A program made the position numbers and the translations under genes. Under the pieces are notes generated by a model. That model did no database searches and had not been told where the DNA came from. It was given only the letters and a program-made list of their open reading frames with translations. Positions 41,379 through 50,957 of a DNA stretch of 64,000 nucleotides are shown here, piece after piece; within the stretch, counting starts at the first letter, position 1; each line of letters begins with the position of its first letter. Origin of the DNA: Rubellimicrobium roseum (GTDB lineage Bacteria; Pseudomonadota; Alphaproteobacteria; Rhodobacterales; Rhodobacteraceae); the NCBI RefSeq assembly GCF_006152145.1, contig NZ_VDFV01000001.1, positions 248,001-312,000 of the forward strand, given 5' to 3'.

Positions 41379-41727
41379 TCCGACCGTGGGAAGCCTCGGG
41401 CCCAGCCCTCTCGTAACCGAGGCGCCACCAAAAAGCCAGTGGGGCCGCCCCAGTCCTGCCAAATCCGTACGGGCCCCTTCCGGACGGGAGAGGCAAGGAA
41501 AGCAAGCACGACGCGATCTTGCGCACCGTTTCCATTCCGCGTCCAGACTGTTGCCATATGCGGCGGCCCCATTTATGGCGCAATTGTGTTCTCTAATAGG
41601 CAGAGCCGAGGGCCCCCTCCTGCTGTCCTCTTCACGGCTGCGTCAGCGGCGCGTGCGGGGATTGCCAGAAGGACCCATGTGGGCCAGTTGGCGTTCAGCC
41701 GCATGCATGATACCTGAAGGACGGGAT
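41379..41727. promoter_or_regulatory. Divergent intergenic region of the exopolysaccharide operons
   Basis: This 349-base gap separates the minus-strand ATPase operon from the plus-strand priming-transferase operon and so must hold promoters for both. It is richer in A and T than the surroundings around 41560-41600 (for example CATTTATGGCGCAATTGTG). I could not pick out a clear regulator site. No gene or structured RNA is evident. Confidence 0.5.
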
Positions 41728-42447
41728 ATGAGGGGGCTGATGTCGACGCAGGATCGAGACCAGGCCGTTGTCGTCGGCGCGTCCCGCCGCTCGGTGGCGG
41801 CCGCGTTCCCCGAGGGGTCGATGGCAACCGCCCGTCCGCGCCGTTTCTACCGCCATGTCGTCAAGCGCACGCTCGACATCCTGGCCGTCCTCCTGGCCCT
41901 CCCGATCGTGCTTCCGATCGTGGCGACGCTCGCCATCGCGGTGGCGATGGAGGGGGGGCAGCCCTTCTACACCCAGCAGCGCATCGGCCGGGGCGGCCGG
42001 CTCTTCCGCATGTGGAAGCTGCGCAGCATGGTCCCGGACGCCGACGCCCGGCTCGAGGCCCACCTGCGCGACCACCCCGAGGCGCGCGCCGAGTGGGACG
42101 AGACCCAGAAGCTCAAGGACGACCCCCGCATCACCCGCCTGGGCCGCCTCCTCCGCAAGTCGTCGCTCGACGAGCTTCCGCAGCTCTGGAACGTGCTCAA
42201 GGGCGATATGAGCCTGGTGGGGCCGCGCCCGATGATGCCGTCGCAGGCGGCGCTCTACCCCGGCACGGCCTATTTCGAGCTGCGTCCCGGCATCACCGGC
42301 CCGTGGCAGGTGAGCGAGCGCAACAGCACCTCCTTCGCCGCGCGCGCCTATTACGACTCGGCCTATCTCAACGGCCTTTCGCTCGGGCTCGACCTGCGCA
42401 TCCTCTTCGCCACCGTGCGGGTGATCCTGCGCGCCACGGGCTATTGA
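41728..42447 (+). CDS. Undecaprenyl-phosphate sugar phosphotransferase (priming sugar transferase)
   Basis: Membrane-associated phosphoglycosyl transferase of 239 residues that attaches the first sugar-1-phosphate to undecaprenyl phosphate. One hydrophobic re-entrant segment is at about residues 50-72, preceded by the basic RHVVKRTLDIL. The catalytic Asp-Glu and conserved blocks QRIGRGGRLFRMWKLRSM, DDPRITRLGRLLRKSSLDELPQLWNVLKGDMSLVGPRP and LRPGITGPWQVSERN are the PF02397 signature, read in successive parts. This is the short, monotopic form without the four-helix N-terminal domain of WbaP. The ATG at 41728 has AAGGA at good spacing; a second ATG at 41740 is possible. It opens the plus-strand export operon. 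Confidence 0.92.
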   Translation: MRGLMSTQDRDQAVVVGASRRSVAAAFPEGSMATARPRRFYRHVVKRTLDILAVLLALPIVLPIVATLAIAVAMEGGQPFYTQQRIGRGGRLFRMWKLRSMVPDADARLEAHLRDHPEARAEWDETQKLKDDPRITRLGRLLRKSSLDELPQLWNVLKGDMSLVGPRPMMPSQAALYPGTAYFELRPGITGPWQVSERNSTSFAARAYYDSAYLNGLSLGLDLRILFATVRVILRATGY

Positions 42448-42553
42448 CTTGCGCGACCGCAGCCGCTGCCGCATATCGGCAGCGGGTCCCGGATGCTCCG
42501 GCCGGCCCATGTGCCGCCTCGGCCCCTCCTTGTTCCGTCGCTAGCGAGTTGCC

Positions 42554-45028
42554 ATGACCTTCCGATCCGGCGCCCTCCTGGCCGCCACCCTGTCCTCCGT
42601 TCTCCTCCTGGCCGGCTGCGAAAGCCGCGAGGACCGGGCCGAGCGCTTCTACCAGTCCGCGCTCACCCTCCTGGAGGAGGGGGACGAGGAGCGCGCCATC
42701 GTCGAGCTGCGCAACGTCTTCGACAACGACGGCTTCCACAAGGAAGCGCGCCAGACCTATGCCGACCTCATGCTCCGGCGCGGCGACACGGCCGAGGCCT
42801 ATCGCCACTACCTTCGCCTGATCGAGCAGTATCCCGACACCGCCGAGGTGCGCCGCACCCTGGCCGAGGTCGCCATCGCCCAAGGCAACTGGGAGGAGGC
42901 CGGGCGGCACGGCGCCGAGGCGATCCGGCTCCTGCCCGACGACCCGCAGGTCCGCGCCGTCGGGCTGGCCCTGCGCTACCAGGACGCGGTCATAGCCGCC
43001 GACGACGCCGAGCGCGAGGAGATCGCCCGCGAGGCGCGCATCATGCTCGCCAGCCAGGACGATCTGTCGGTGGCGCGCCGCGTGGTCATCCATTGGCTGG
43101 TGCACGGCCCCAACCCGTCCGACGCCCTGCCCGAGATCGACAAGGCCCTGGCCGCGGAGCCCGACTCGCTCGAGTTCCACATGGTGAAGTTCGAGATCCT
43201 GGCCCGGAGCGGCGACGCCGAAGGCACGGGCGCGCAGTTGCAGGACATGTACGCGCGCTTCCCCGACAACGAGGAGGTGCGCACCGCGCTCGTGCGCTGG
43301 TATCTCGTCCAGGGCGACAAGGACGGGGCCGAGGCGCTCCTGCGCGAGATGGCGGGCGACCCCAAGGGTCCGACCGACGGCCATGTGACGCTGGTGCAGT
43401 TCATACAGCAGGCCCGCGGCGAGGACACGGCCCGCGCCGAGCTCGACGCCCTGATCGCCGCCAACGAGGGCACGGCCAACGCCGACCTCTACCGGGCGCT
43501 CCTGGCGGGGATGGACTTCGACGCCGGCCGCCGGGACGAGGCCGTGGCCGCCCTGGAGGCGGTGCTCGCCCAGGCCCAGCCCTCGGACCAGACCCGCCGG
43601 ATCAAGGCCACGCTCGCGCGGATGCTGTCGTCCCTGGGCGACGACGTGGGCGCGCGGCGCTACGTGGAGGAAATCCTCGCCGAGGACGCCACCAACGTCG
43701 ACGCGCTCAAGCTCCGGGCCGCCTGGGCCATCGCCGAGGACCGGGCGCGCGAGGCCATCGTCGACCTGCGCACGGCGCTGTCGCAGGACCCCCGCGACGT
43801 GGACGTGCTCACGCTCATGGCCGAGGCGCACGAGCGCGACGGCGACATCGAGCTCGTGGGCGAGCGGCTCGCCGTGGCGGTGGAGGTTTCCAACGGCGCA
43901 GTGGAGCCCTCGCTGCGCTATGCCGACTACCTGGCGCGCCAGGGCAACGCGGCGGCCGTCGAGACGGTGCTCTCGGACGCGCTGGCCGCGAATCCCACGA
44001 ACGTGGAGGTGGCGATTCGGCTGGGCCAGGCCTGGCTCGAGCGCAACGACACCTCGCGCCTGCGCGACCTCGTGGGCCACCTGGAGGAGATCGGGACGCC
44101 CGAGGCCGACGAGGCCGCCCAGCGGCTCCAGGCGGGGATGCTCTTCGCGCAGGACCGCACGGCCGACGGGCTCGCCATGCTGCGCAGCCTCGCCGACCAG
44201 GGCGGCAGCGCCGACGACGTGGCGCGCGCGGTGGCGGCGATGCTCCGCACCGGCAGCCCCGGAGAGGCGCGGGCCTACCTCGACGCCCGGCTCGCCCAGC
44301 GGCCCGACGACCCGGAACTGCGGCTTCTCGACGCCGGGCTCCTCGCCTCCATGGACGAGGCCGAGGCGGCCGAGGCCAAGCTGCGCGAGCTCCTGGCCGA
44401 GAATCCTGCGTTCGAGGCAGCGGCCAACCAGCTCTACCTGCTGCTCGCCCGCGCCGGCCGGGGGCTGGAGGCGGCCGAGGTGCTCGACGCCGGCCTCGCG
44501 GCCGTGCCCCATTCCCAGCAGCTCCGCTGGATCAAGGCGACCGAGCTCGAGAGGACGGGCGACATCGACGGCGCCATCGCCATCTACGAGAGCCTCTACG
44601 AGGACAACAGCTTCAACATCGTGGTCGCCAACAACCTGGCGAGCCTGCTGAGCCAGCGCGCCAAGACCCCTGAGGAGATCGAGCGCGCCTTCTCCATCGC
44701 CAAGCGGCTCAAGGACACGAAGGAGCCGGCAGCGCAGGACACCTACGGCTGGATCCTGACCCAGCGCGGCCAGCCTGCCGAGGCGCTAGCCTATCTGGAG
44801 CCCGCCGCCGAAGCGCTGGCCGAAGACCCGGTCGTGCAGTTTCACCTCGGCATGACCTACCACGCCCTGGGCCGGCTCGACGATGCCAAGGCGCACCTGA
44901 CCCGTGCGGTCGAACTGGCCGGCGACCGGCCGATCGCCCAGGCCGAGAAGGCGCGCGCGACCCTGGCCGAGATCGAGGGCGGCGTCGCGGCTCCGGCGGA
45001 GACGGATTCTTCGGACGGAACGAACTGA
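42554..45028 (+). CDS. TPR-repeat lipoprotein of the exosortase/EPS system (PrsT-like)
   Basis: Large tetratricopeptide-repeat protein of 824 residues. The N-terminus is a lipoprotein signal: the lipobox LLAG precedes Cys22. The rest is helix-turn-helix repeats (for example ERFYQSALTLLEEGDEERAIVELRNV and QTYADLMLRRGDTAEAYRHYLRL), at least 15 copies by eye. It matches the XrtA/PEP-CTERM-locus TPR lipoprotein PrsT (TIGR02917 type) in size and design. It probably sits at the outer membrane periplasmic face as a scaffold for polysaccharide export, like AlgK or PelB. The ATG lies in the operon after the priming transferase (106 bases). A terminator-like hairpin with a TTT tail follows its stop. 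Confidence 0.92.
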   Translation: MTFRSGALLAATLSSVLLLAGCESREDRAERFYQSALTLLEEGDEERAIVELRNVFDNDGFHKEARQTYADLMLRRGDTAEAYRHYLRLIEQYPDTAEVRRTLAEVAIAQGNWEEAGRHGAEAIRLLPDDPQVRAVGLALRYQDAVIAADDAEREEIAREARIMLASQDDLSVARRVVIHWLVHGPNPSDALPEIDKALAAEPDSLEFHMVKFEILARSGDAEGTGAQLQDMYARFPDNEEVRTALVRWYLVQGDKDGAEALLREMAGDPKGPTDGHVTLVQFIQQARGEDTARAELDALIAANEGTANADLYRALLAGMDFDAGRRDEAVAALEAVLAQAQPSDQTRRIKATLARMLSSLGDDVGARRYVEEILAEDATNVDALKLRAAWAIAEDRAREAIVDLRTALSQDPRDVDVLTLMAEAHERDGDIELVGERLAVAVEVSNGAVEPSLRYADYLARQGNAAAVETVLSDALAANPTNVEVAIRLGQAWLERNDTSRLRDLVGHLEEIGTPEADEAAQRLQAGMLFAQDRTADGLAMLRSLADQGGSADDVARAVAAMLRTGSPGEARAYLDARLAQRPDDPELRLLDAGLLASMDEAEAAEAKLRELLAENPAFEAAANQLYLLLARAGRGLEAAEVLDAGLAAVPHSQQLRWIKATELERTGDIDGAIAIYESLYEDNSFNIVVANNLASLLSQRAKTPEEIERAFSIAKRLKDTKEPAAQDTYGWILTQRGQPAEALAYLEPAAEALAEDPVVQFHLGMTYHALGRLDDAKAHLTRAVELAGDRPIAQAEKARATLAEIEGGVAAPAETDSSDGTN

Positions 45029-45071
45029 CGCGGGTGTGGCAGGTCCACCGCGGCTGCCGGGAATAGGAGAC

Positions 45072-45093
45072 AGGGGGCTGCGGCCCCCCTTTC
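45072..45093 (+). terminator. Hairpin with T-run after the TPR lipoprotein gene
   Basis: A G5-C5 stem (GGGGGCTGCGGCCCCCC region) ends with TTTC, 43 bases after the stop. It may be an intrinsic terminator or partial attenuator before the export genes. Confidence 0.65.
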
Positions 45094-45177
45094 TGCGCCT
45101 TGCGCACCGGTCGGCTCACGTTATCGTGGAGATGGAAAGCGCAAGGCGCTCGTGTCGCTGCGCAAGGGAGATGCCGC

Positions 45178-45810
45178 ATGACCATCGGGAACGCCCCGAT
45201 CGCCGCCGCGCTGGCCTGCCTCCTGGGGCTCGGAGCCTCGGGTATGGCCGCCGCGCAGGAGGCCTACAGGATCCAGCCGGGTGACGTGCTCCAGATCGAG
45301 GTGATCGAGGACCCCTCGCTCAACCGCAGCACCCTGGTGTCGCCGGACGGGCGAATCACCATTCCGCTGGCCGGGGGCATCCAGGCCGGGGGCCGCACGG
45401 TCGAGCAGGTCCAGTCCGACCTAACGGCCCGCCTCGCCCCGAACTTCACCGCGCCGCCCAACGTCTTCGTGGGCATCGCGCAGCTCGCCCCCGATGAGAT
45501 CGAGCCTCCCGCGGTGCCGGCCGAGGAGCCCACCATCGACGTCTACGTCGTGGGCGAGGCCGCGCAGTCGGGCAAGCTCACCGTCGAGCCCGGCACCACC
45601 CTCCTGCAGTTCCTCGCCGAGATGGGGGGCTTCTCCGAGTTCGCCGCGACGAAGCGCATCCAGCTCCGCCGCACCGACCCGGCCACGGGGCAGGAGACGA
45701 TCTACGCCATCGACTACGGCGCCATCGAGCAGGGGCGCAGCAATGCGGGCTCGGTCACCCTGGCCGAGGGCGACGTGCTCGTGATCCCGCAGCGGCGGCT
45801 CTTCGAATGA
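45178..45810 (+). CDS. Polysaccharide export lipoprotein-like protein (Wza/EpsA-type)
   Basis: Periplasmic/outer-membrane polysaccharide export protein of 210 residues. A signal peptide ends near AAA26 and no lipobox Cys is seen, so it is not a classical lipoprotein. The Poly_export domain begins YRIQPGDVLQIEVIEDPSLNRSTLVSPDGRI in its typical form, and the SLBB domain covers about residues 115-205 (YVVGEAAQSGKLTVEPGTTLLQFLAEMGGF in parts). It is shorter than Wza, lacking the C-terminal transmembrane helix; the outer-membrane pore may be provided by the barrel protein that follows with a four-base overlap. The ATG at 45178 follows AGGGAG; another ATG seven bases before is out of frame. Confidence 0.92.
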   Translation: MTIGNAPIAAALACLLGLGASGMAAAQEAYRIQPGDVLQIEVIEDPSLNRSTLVSPDGRITIPLAGGIQAGGRTVEQVQSDLTARLAPNFTAPPNVFVGIAQLAPDEIEPPAVPAEEPTIDVYVVGEAAQSGKLTVEPGTTLLQFLAEMGGFSEFAATKRIQLRRTDPATGQETIYAIDYGAIEQGRSNAGSVTLAEGDVLVIPQRRLFE

Positions 45811-47120
45811 CCTGCCGGCGGCCCGTCAGGCCGGGGCGGGCCCGCCCGGCGGGAACACGGGCGTTGTCCCTGTCCGTCCTGGCGGCGGCCGGCCTTGGCC
45901 TCGCGCCGCTGGCGCTGGCGCAGGACGCGGCCGGGCGAACCCCCAATCCCCTTCTGACCTTCACCCTGTCCCAAGGCCTGGGGGCCGAGCGCAACGCGAA
46001 CCTCGACCCGGGCAGCGACGAGGTCGAGGCGCGGTCGAACACCGACGTGGCCCTCGCCTTCGAGACCCGGACACCGGTCTCGACCCTCTCGCTCGGCACC
46101 GACGCGACGCTCGACCTGCCGCTGAGCGGGGATGGCGACCGGCGGGTCCGCGGCCCCCAGCTGCGGTTCGACTACGATCGCACCGTGCCCAGCGCCAGCC
46201 TCAGCCTCTCGGGCCGCGCCTCCGAAACCGACGTGGCCTTCCTGCGGACGCTGGGCGACTTCGTGGACGACGACGGCACCATCGACCTGCCCGACGACTT
46301 CGCAGACTTCCGGGGCGAGGGAACGCGCCGCAACCTGCGGCTCGATGGCGACCTGTCCCTGCGCGACAACGCCCCCCTGGGCGTGATCCTGTCCGCCGGG
46401 ACCGAGGTCACGGACTACAGCGACGTGACCTCCTCCGACCTCGTCGATTTTCAGGAAACCACCTTCGGCGCCGCGCTCCGCTTCCGCCTGACCGAGGTGG
46501 CCGAGGTGACCGCCGGCCTGCGCGGCTCCACCTACGACGAGGACGGGGCCGACCCTGTGACGCGCTACGGCTTCGACCTCGCCGGGGCGATCGAGCGCCG
46601 CGACGGGCAGGTGTCCGCGCAGCTCACGCTCGACGAGACCGACGACGGCACCCGTGCGGCGCTCAGCTTCGGCCGCGCTATCGAGCGCCGCACGCTCCAG
46701 CTTTCGGGCAGCCTGGGCGTGACCCGGGACGGCACGGGTGACCTGGAGCTGACCGGCTCCCTGCAGGCCACGCGCGAGCTGGCGAACGGCTCGGCCTCCG
46801 TGGCGCTCGACCAGTCGGTCGAGACCGTCGAGGGCAACGACGAGAAGGTCGTCACCACCGTCTCGGCCAACTACGCCCGCGCGCTCACGCCGGTGGCCTC
46901 GCTCAGCGTCGACGCGCTCTTCGGCCGGTCGCAGGACACCGGCTCCGACGAGAGCACGCGCACGCTCGAGGTCGGCGCCACCCTCAGCCGTCAGGTCACC
47001 GAGGACTGGGACCTGTCGCTGGGCCTGCGCGCGCGCCAGCGCGACGAAACCGGCGCCGAGACCGCCCGCGGCCAGGACCTGTTCCTGACCCTCGGCCGCA
47101 GCTTCCGCGGCGGCTTCTGA
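45807..47120 (+). CDS. Outer-membrane beta-barrel protein of the exosortase/EPS locus
   Basis: Protein of 437 residues with a Sec signal peptide (cleavage likely after ALA38) and alternating polar/hydrophobic strands rich in Thr, Ser, Asp and Gly. The C-terminus ends in RGGF, with Phe last, the usual signal for outer-membrane insertion by BAM. Repeated strand-like units such as LRLDGDLSLRDNAPLGVILSAGTEV and AELTAGLRGS-type segments continue to the end. It resembles the PEP-CTERM-system-associated outer-membrane family in EPS loci. It could be the outer pore for the polymer beside the Wza-like protein, whose gene overlaps this one by four bases. No enzyme motif is seen. Confidence 0.8.
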   Translation: MTCRRPVRPGRARPAGTRALSLSVLAAAGLGLAPLALAQDAAGRTPNPLLTFTLSQGLGAERNANLDPGSDEVEARSNTDVALAFETRTPVSTLSLGTDATLDLPLSGDGDRRVRGPQLRFDYDRTVPSASLSLSGRASETDVAFLRTLGDFVDDDGTIDLPDDFADFRGEGTRRNLRLDGDLSLRDNAPLGVILSAGTEVTDYSDVTSSDLVDFQETTFGAALRFRLTEVAEVTAGLRGSTYDEDGADPVTRYGFDLAGAIERRDGQVSAQLTLDETDDGTRAALSFGRAIERRTLQLSGSLGVTRDGTGDLELTGSLQATRELANGSASVALDQSVETVEGNDEKVVTTVSANYARALTPVASLSVDALFGRSQDTGSDESTRTLEVGATLSRQVTEDWDLSLGLRARQRDETGAETARGQDLFLTLGRSFRGGF

Positions 47121-47130
47121 ACCGTCCTGC

Positions 47131-47156
47131 CCCGCCCGGCCTCAGGGTCGGGCGGG
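47131..47156. terminator. GC-rich inverted repeat after the barrel gene
   Basis: CCCGCCCG and CGGGCGGG form an eight-base-pair stem with a ten-base loop 11 bases after the stop. There is no T-run, so it may only slow transcription before the exosortase gene. Confidence 0.45.
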
Positions 47157-47236
47157 CGGCGACGCACCTCTCGCTTTTCCGACCCGCCTGACCTAGATTG
47201 CGGCGAAAGCTCCCCTCGCCCGAGGGGTGGCCCGTC

Positions 47237-48868
47237 ATGTCCGCAGCGTCAGGGTGCCCGATGTCCGACACTACACCATCCCGAGCCGTCGGCGTCGCGG
47301 TCCCTCCGGGCGGCCTCAATGCGCCGGGGCTCGTCTGGTTCGGCCTTTTGGTGCTGGCCTCGCTACCGATCTACTGGCTGGGCTTCGGCGCGCTGCTGCG
47401 CGCCTGGTCGACTCCGGAATACAGCCACGGGCCCCTGATCCCGCTGATCTCGCTCTATCTGTTCCTGCGCGAGCTGCGCCACGCCCCGCCCGAGAACCCT
47501 CTCCAGCCGCGCACGCGCTGGCAGGGGATCGCCGTCATCCTCTTCGCGCTGGCCTTCGGCATCTTCGGCAACCTTGTCCGCATCCCCGACGTGACGACCT
47601 ACGCCTTCATCATCTGGGTCATGGGCGTCGTGCTCGTGGGCTTCGGATGGGAGCGGGGGCGCAGCCACTGGGCGCCGGTGCTGCACCTCGTCTTCATGCT
47701 GCCGCTGCCGCAGTTCCTCTACTGGCAGCTCACCATCTTCCTCCAGCTCGTGTCGTCGGAGCTGGGCGTGTGGTTCGTGCGCATGGCCGGCGTCCCGGTC
47801 TTCCTCGAAGGCAACGTCATTGACCTGGGCATCTACAAGCTCCAGGTGGCCGAGGCCTGCTCGGGCCTGCGCTACCTGTTCCCGATCCTGAGCTTCTCCT
47901 ACCTCTTCGGCATCCTCTACCGCGGCCCCTTCTGGCACAAGGCGGTGCTCTTCCTGATGGCCGCGCCGCTCACGGTCTTCATGAACTCGGTCCGCATCGG
48001 CGTGATCGGCGTCATGGTCAACAGCTACGGGATCGAGCACGCCGAAGGCTTCCTCCACTTCTTCGAGGGCTGGGTCATCTTCGGCGCCTGCGTGGCGATC
48101 CTGTTCCTCGTGGCCGTGGCGCTCCAGCGCCTCACCCCCAACCCCCTGCCCCTGTCCGAGACCATCGACCTCGACGTGGACGGGCTGGGTGGGCAGGCGC
48201 GACGGTTCCTGGGGATCGAGCCCTCGCGCGGGCTCGCCACGGCTGCGCTCCTGTCAGGCGCCGTGGCGCTGGCCTTCGTCGCCGCCCCCACGCCCGAGCG
48301 CGCCACCGTCAGCCGCGACGTCTTCGCGCTCTTTCCGCGCGAGGTCGGCCCCTGGTTCGGATCGGCCGAGGCGCTCGAAGCCGACACCGAGCAGGTGCTG
48401 GGCGCCACCGACTACGTCAACATGACCTACGTCTCCGAATCCGAGGCGGCGCCCGTGAACCTCTTCTCCGCCTGGTACGAGAAGCAGACCGAAGGCTCGG
48501 GCATCCACTCGCCCGAGGTCTGCCTGCCCGTGGGCGGGTGGGAGGTCTTCTCGATCGACCCCTACACCGTCTCGATGCCGGGCACGGTCTATGGCGACTT
48601 CACGCTGAACCGCGCCGTGATTCAGAAGGGGATGAGCAAGCAGCTCGTCTACTACTGGTTCGAGCAGCGCGGCAAGCGCATGACCAACGACTACCTGGCC
48701 AAGGCCAGCGTGGTCTGGGACAGCCTGACCATGGGCCGCACCGACGGCGCCATGGTGCGCTTCGTGACCCCCATCCTGGAGAACGAATCCGAGGCCGACG
48801 CCGACGCCCGCCTCCAGCGCATGATGGCCGACGCCCTGCCCCGCCTGCCCAGCTTCGTCCCCGAGTGA
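47237..48868 (+). CDS. xrtD: Exosortase XrtD, VPLPA-CTERM type, fused to EpsI
   Basis: Membrane transpeptidase-like protein of 543 residues that processes secreted proteins with a VPLPA-CTERM tail. Residues 30-300 form about eight transmembrane segments; the catalytic triad motifs are Cys208 (ACSGLRYL), Arg253 (NSVRIG) and His274 (GFLHFFEGW). From about residue 340 on comes an EpsI domain with [35 protein letters not shown] and [10 protein letters not shown]. The exosortase plus EpsI fusion is the known design of the Rhodobacteraceae XrtD. Two in-frame starts are possible, ATG 47237 with GAGGGG nine bases ahead, and ATG 47261; I prefer the first. It lies directly in the polysaccharide export operon, as is usual. 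A likely substrate is encoded at 54551. Confidence 0.93.
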   Translation: MSAASGCPMSDTTPSRAVGVAVPPGGLNAPGLVWFGLLVLASLPIYWLGFGALLRAWSTPEYSHGPLIPLISLYLFLRELRHAPPENPLQPRTRWQGIAVILFALAFGIFGNLVRIPDVTTYAFIIWVMGVVLVGFGWERGRSHWAPVLHLVFMLPLPQFLYWQLTIFLQLVSSELGVWFVRMAGVPVFLEGNVIDLGIYKLQVAEACSGLRYLFPILSFSYLFGILYRGPFWHKAVLFLMAAPLTVFMNSVRIGVIGVMVNSYGIEHAEGFLHFFEGWVIFGACVAILFLVAVALQRLTPNPLPLSETIDLDVDGLGGQARRFLGIEPSRGLATAALLSGAVALAFVAAPTPERATVSRDVFALFPREVGPWFGSAEALEADTEQVLGATDYVNMTYVSESEAAPVNLFSAWYEKQTEGSGIHSPEVCLPVGGWEVFSIDPYTVSMPGTVYGDFTLNRAVIQKGMSKQLVYYWFEQRGKRMTNDYLAKASVVWDSLTMGRTDGAMVRFVTPILENESEADADARLQRMMADALPRLPSFVPE

Positions 48869-48954
48869 GGCGGCCCGATCCGGCGGGGCGCCTTGCCGCG
48901 CCCGGTCGGGTGGGCTAGCACCCGGGAGGCGATCATGGCGGAACGGGGGCTGGG

Positions 48955-50163
48955 ATGGGCAATGGGCAGGGACGGCACGTCCTGATCGTCGTGGAGAACC
49001 TCCCCGTCCCGCTCGACCGGCGGGTCTGGCTGGAGGCCACGACGCTGATCGGGGCGGGCTACCAGGTGTCCGTGATCTGCCCGCAGATGCGCAACTGGAC
49101 GGCCCCCTACGAGGAGATCGACGGCGTCCACATTTACCGCTACCCCCTGCCCCTGGAGGCGCACGAGGGCGCGGTGGCCTATGCCCGCGAATACGGCGCG
49201 GCCGTGAAGGGCTGGTTCCGGCTTGCGGCGCGCGTCTGGAAGGAGCGCGGACCCTTCCAGGTCATCCAGGGCTGCAACCCGCCCGACCTCGTGTTCCTGC
49301 TCGCCCGCCGCTACCGGTCCAAGGGCGTGGCCTATCTCTTCGACCACCACGACCCCTCGCCCGAGCTCTTCGAGGCCAAGTTCAACCGCCGGGGAATGCT
49401 TCACAACGTCATGCTCCTGTGGGAGCGGATGACCTTCCGCACCGCCCGCGTCTCCATCGCCACCAACGAGAGCTTCAAGCGCATCGCCATCGAACGCGGC
49501 GGCATGGCGCCCGAGGACGTCTTCGTGGTCCGCTCGGCGCCCAAGCTCGACACCTTCATCCCAGGCCCCGGCAACCCCGCGCATCGCAAGGGCGCGGGCA
49601 CCGTGATGGGCTACGTGGGCGTGATCGGCCAGCAGGAGGGGATGGACCTCCTGGTGGCCGCCGCCGACCACCTCGTGAACCGGATGGGCAAGGCGGACGT
49701 GCACTTCGCCATCGTGGGCTTCGGCTCGGGGCTCGACGACATGAAGGCCGACGTGGCCCGGAGGGGGCTGGACGACAGGTTCACCTTCCACGGGGCGCTC
49801 TACGCCGAGGCGCTGGTCGAGGTGCTCAACAGCATCGACATCGGCGTGGCGCCCGACCCCAAGAACCCGATGAACGACATCTGCACGATGAACAAGGTCA
49901 TCGAATACATGGCACTCGGCAAGCCGCTGGTGCAGTTCGACCTGACCGAGGGCCGCGCCTCGGCCGGCGAGGCCTCGCTCTACGCCCGCGCCAACGACCC
50001 CGAGGACTTCGCCGCGAAGCTGGCCGAGCTGATCGACGACCCCGCCCTGCGCGAACGGCTGGGCCGGACCGGACTCGCCCGCGTGCGCGAGGGGATGGGC
50101 TGGCAGCACTCCGCGCCCCGGCTCCTTGCCGCCTACGACCGGATCTACGGCACCCTGGGCTGA
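48955..50163 (+). CDS. GT4 family glycosyltransferase
   Basis: GT-B glycosyltransferase of 402 residues. The N-terminal domain carries HVLIVVENLPVPLDRRVWLEATTL, a signature of the exosortase/EPS-locus subgroup, and the C-terminal donor domain carries GTVMGYVGVIGQQEGMDLLVAA, FAIVGFGSGLDDMK and the block MNKVIEYMALGKPLVQFDL with the EX7E Glu pair. It should add a sugar to the lipid-linked precursor in the cytoplasm. It follows the exosortase gene by 86 bases. Its 3' end overlaps the convergent rhomboid gene by 19 bases. Confidence 0.9.
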   Translation: MGNGQGRHVLIVVENLPVPLDRRVWLEATTLIGAGYQVSVICPQMRNWTAPYEEIDGVHIYRYPLPLEAHEGAVAYAREYGAAVKGWFRLAARVWKERGPFQVIQGCNPPDLVFLLARRYRSKGVAYLFDHHDPSPELFEAKFNRRGMLHNVMLLWERMTFRTARVSIATNESFKRIAIERGGMAPEDVFVVRSAPKLDTFIPGPGNPAHRKGAGTVMGYVGVIGQQEGMDLLVAAADHLVNRMGKADVHFAIVGFGSGLDDMKADVARRGLDDRFTFHGALYAEALVEVLNSIDIGVAPDPKNPMNDICTMNKVIEYMALGKPLVQFDLTEGRASAGEASLYARANDPEDFAAKLAELIDDPALRERLGRTGLARVREGMGWQHSAPRLLAAYDRIYGTLG

Positions 50164-50807
50164 GAGGCCCGCAGCGCCAGGGCCCCGGCCAGGAAGCCGC
50201 CCAGATGCGTCTCCCAGGCCATCTGGCCGTCCGACAGCGCCCAAGTGGCGAAGTTGAGCGCCACCAGCGCCCCGAGCACCCCCCCGAGCCCCCGCCAGGA
50301 CCGCCGGTCCTCCCAGTAGAGCGCCACGGCCGCCCCCGCGAGCCCGAAGACTCCGCCCGAGGCGCCCACCATCGGCGCGGGCGCGTCCGACAGAAGCCCG
50401 AAAGTCCCCGCGCCGGCCATCACCGCCAGCGCCCATACCGCCAGCAGCCGCCGCGACCCGATCCGGCGCCAGACCGTGCGGCCCAGAAGAGCGATCACGA
50501 GGACGTTGCCCATAAGGTGCCCCGGCCCGGCATGAAGCAGCGAATAGGTCCCGAACATCAGCACGCGCTGGCCAGGATAGTTGGGCACCCAGTCGCGCAG
50601 GAGCCCGGCCCAGAAGCCGCCGTAGCCGTAGGCCATGCCCCGCCACACGGGCGAGCCCCAGAGCCGCCAGTCCGCGCCCAGCAGCACCAGTTCGACCAGC
50701 ACGCAGGCGCCGATCAGGGCCCAGACCGTCCCGGGCAGCGCCAGGGCAGAGTCCTTCTCGTCCGCTGCCGCGCCCATCCGCTCGCCCGGTTCCGCTCCGA
50801 CGGCCAC
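50145..50807 (-). CDS. Rhomboid family intramembrane serine protease
   Basis: Polytopic membrane protease of 220 residues with six predicted helices. The catalytic Ser is in GASGGVFGLAG and the His in ETHLGGFLAGAL; the HAGPGHLMGN block on helix 2 supplies the supporting His and Asn. All these fit active rhomboids. It lies between an EPS glycosyltransferase gene, with which it overlaps tail to tail, and the dTDP-rhamnose genes. A link to processing of exosortase- or surface-linked proteins is possible, but nothing in the sequence proves it; rhombosortases serve a different tail (GlyGly-CTERM). An ATG further in (MGAAADEKDS) is an alternative start. Confidence 0.88.
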   Translation of the reverse strand: MAVGAEPGERMGAAADEKDSALALPGTVWALIGACVLVELVLLGADWRLWGSPVWRGMAYGYGGFWAGLLRDWVPNYPGQRVLMFGTYSLLHAGPGHLMGNVLVIALLGRTVWRRIGSRRLLAVWALAVMAGAGTFGLLSDAPAPMVGASGGVFGLAGAAVALYWEDRRSWRGLGGVLGALVALNFATWALSDGQMAWETHLGGFLAGALALRASQPRVP

Positions 50808-50957
50808 TCGCCTGCTCTCCCGGGCCTTCGCCCCTGCCCCCGGGCATCATGCGTCCAAGCCCGGCCAAGAACCAGACCCTTCGCGCCACGGTGCCCTTGA
50901 CGCGACAGCCGCATCGTGGCGGTGTCCGGGCGCGTGTCGGCCAGGAGGAAACGCCCG

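Noticed and set aside
42493-44673. Very long plus-strand and minus-strand frames over the TPR lipoprotein gene
   Set aside because: The TPR frame has a lipobox, repeats and correct neighbours; the others are Arg/Gly/Pro-rich shadows.
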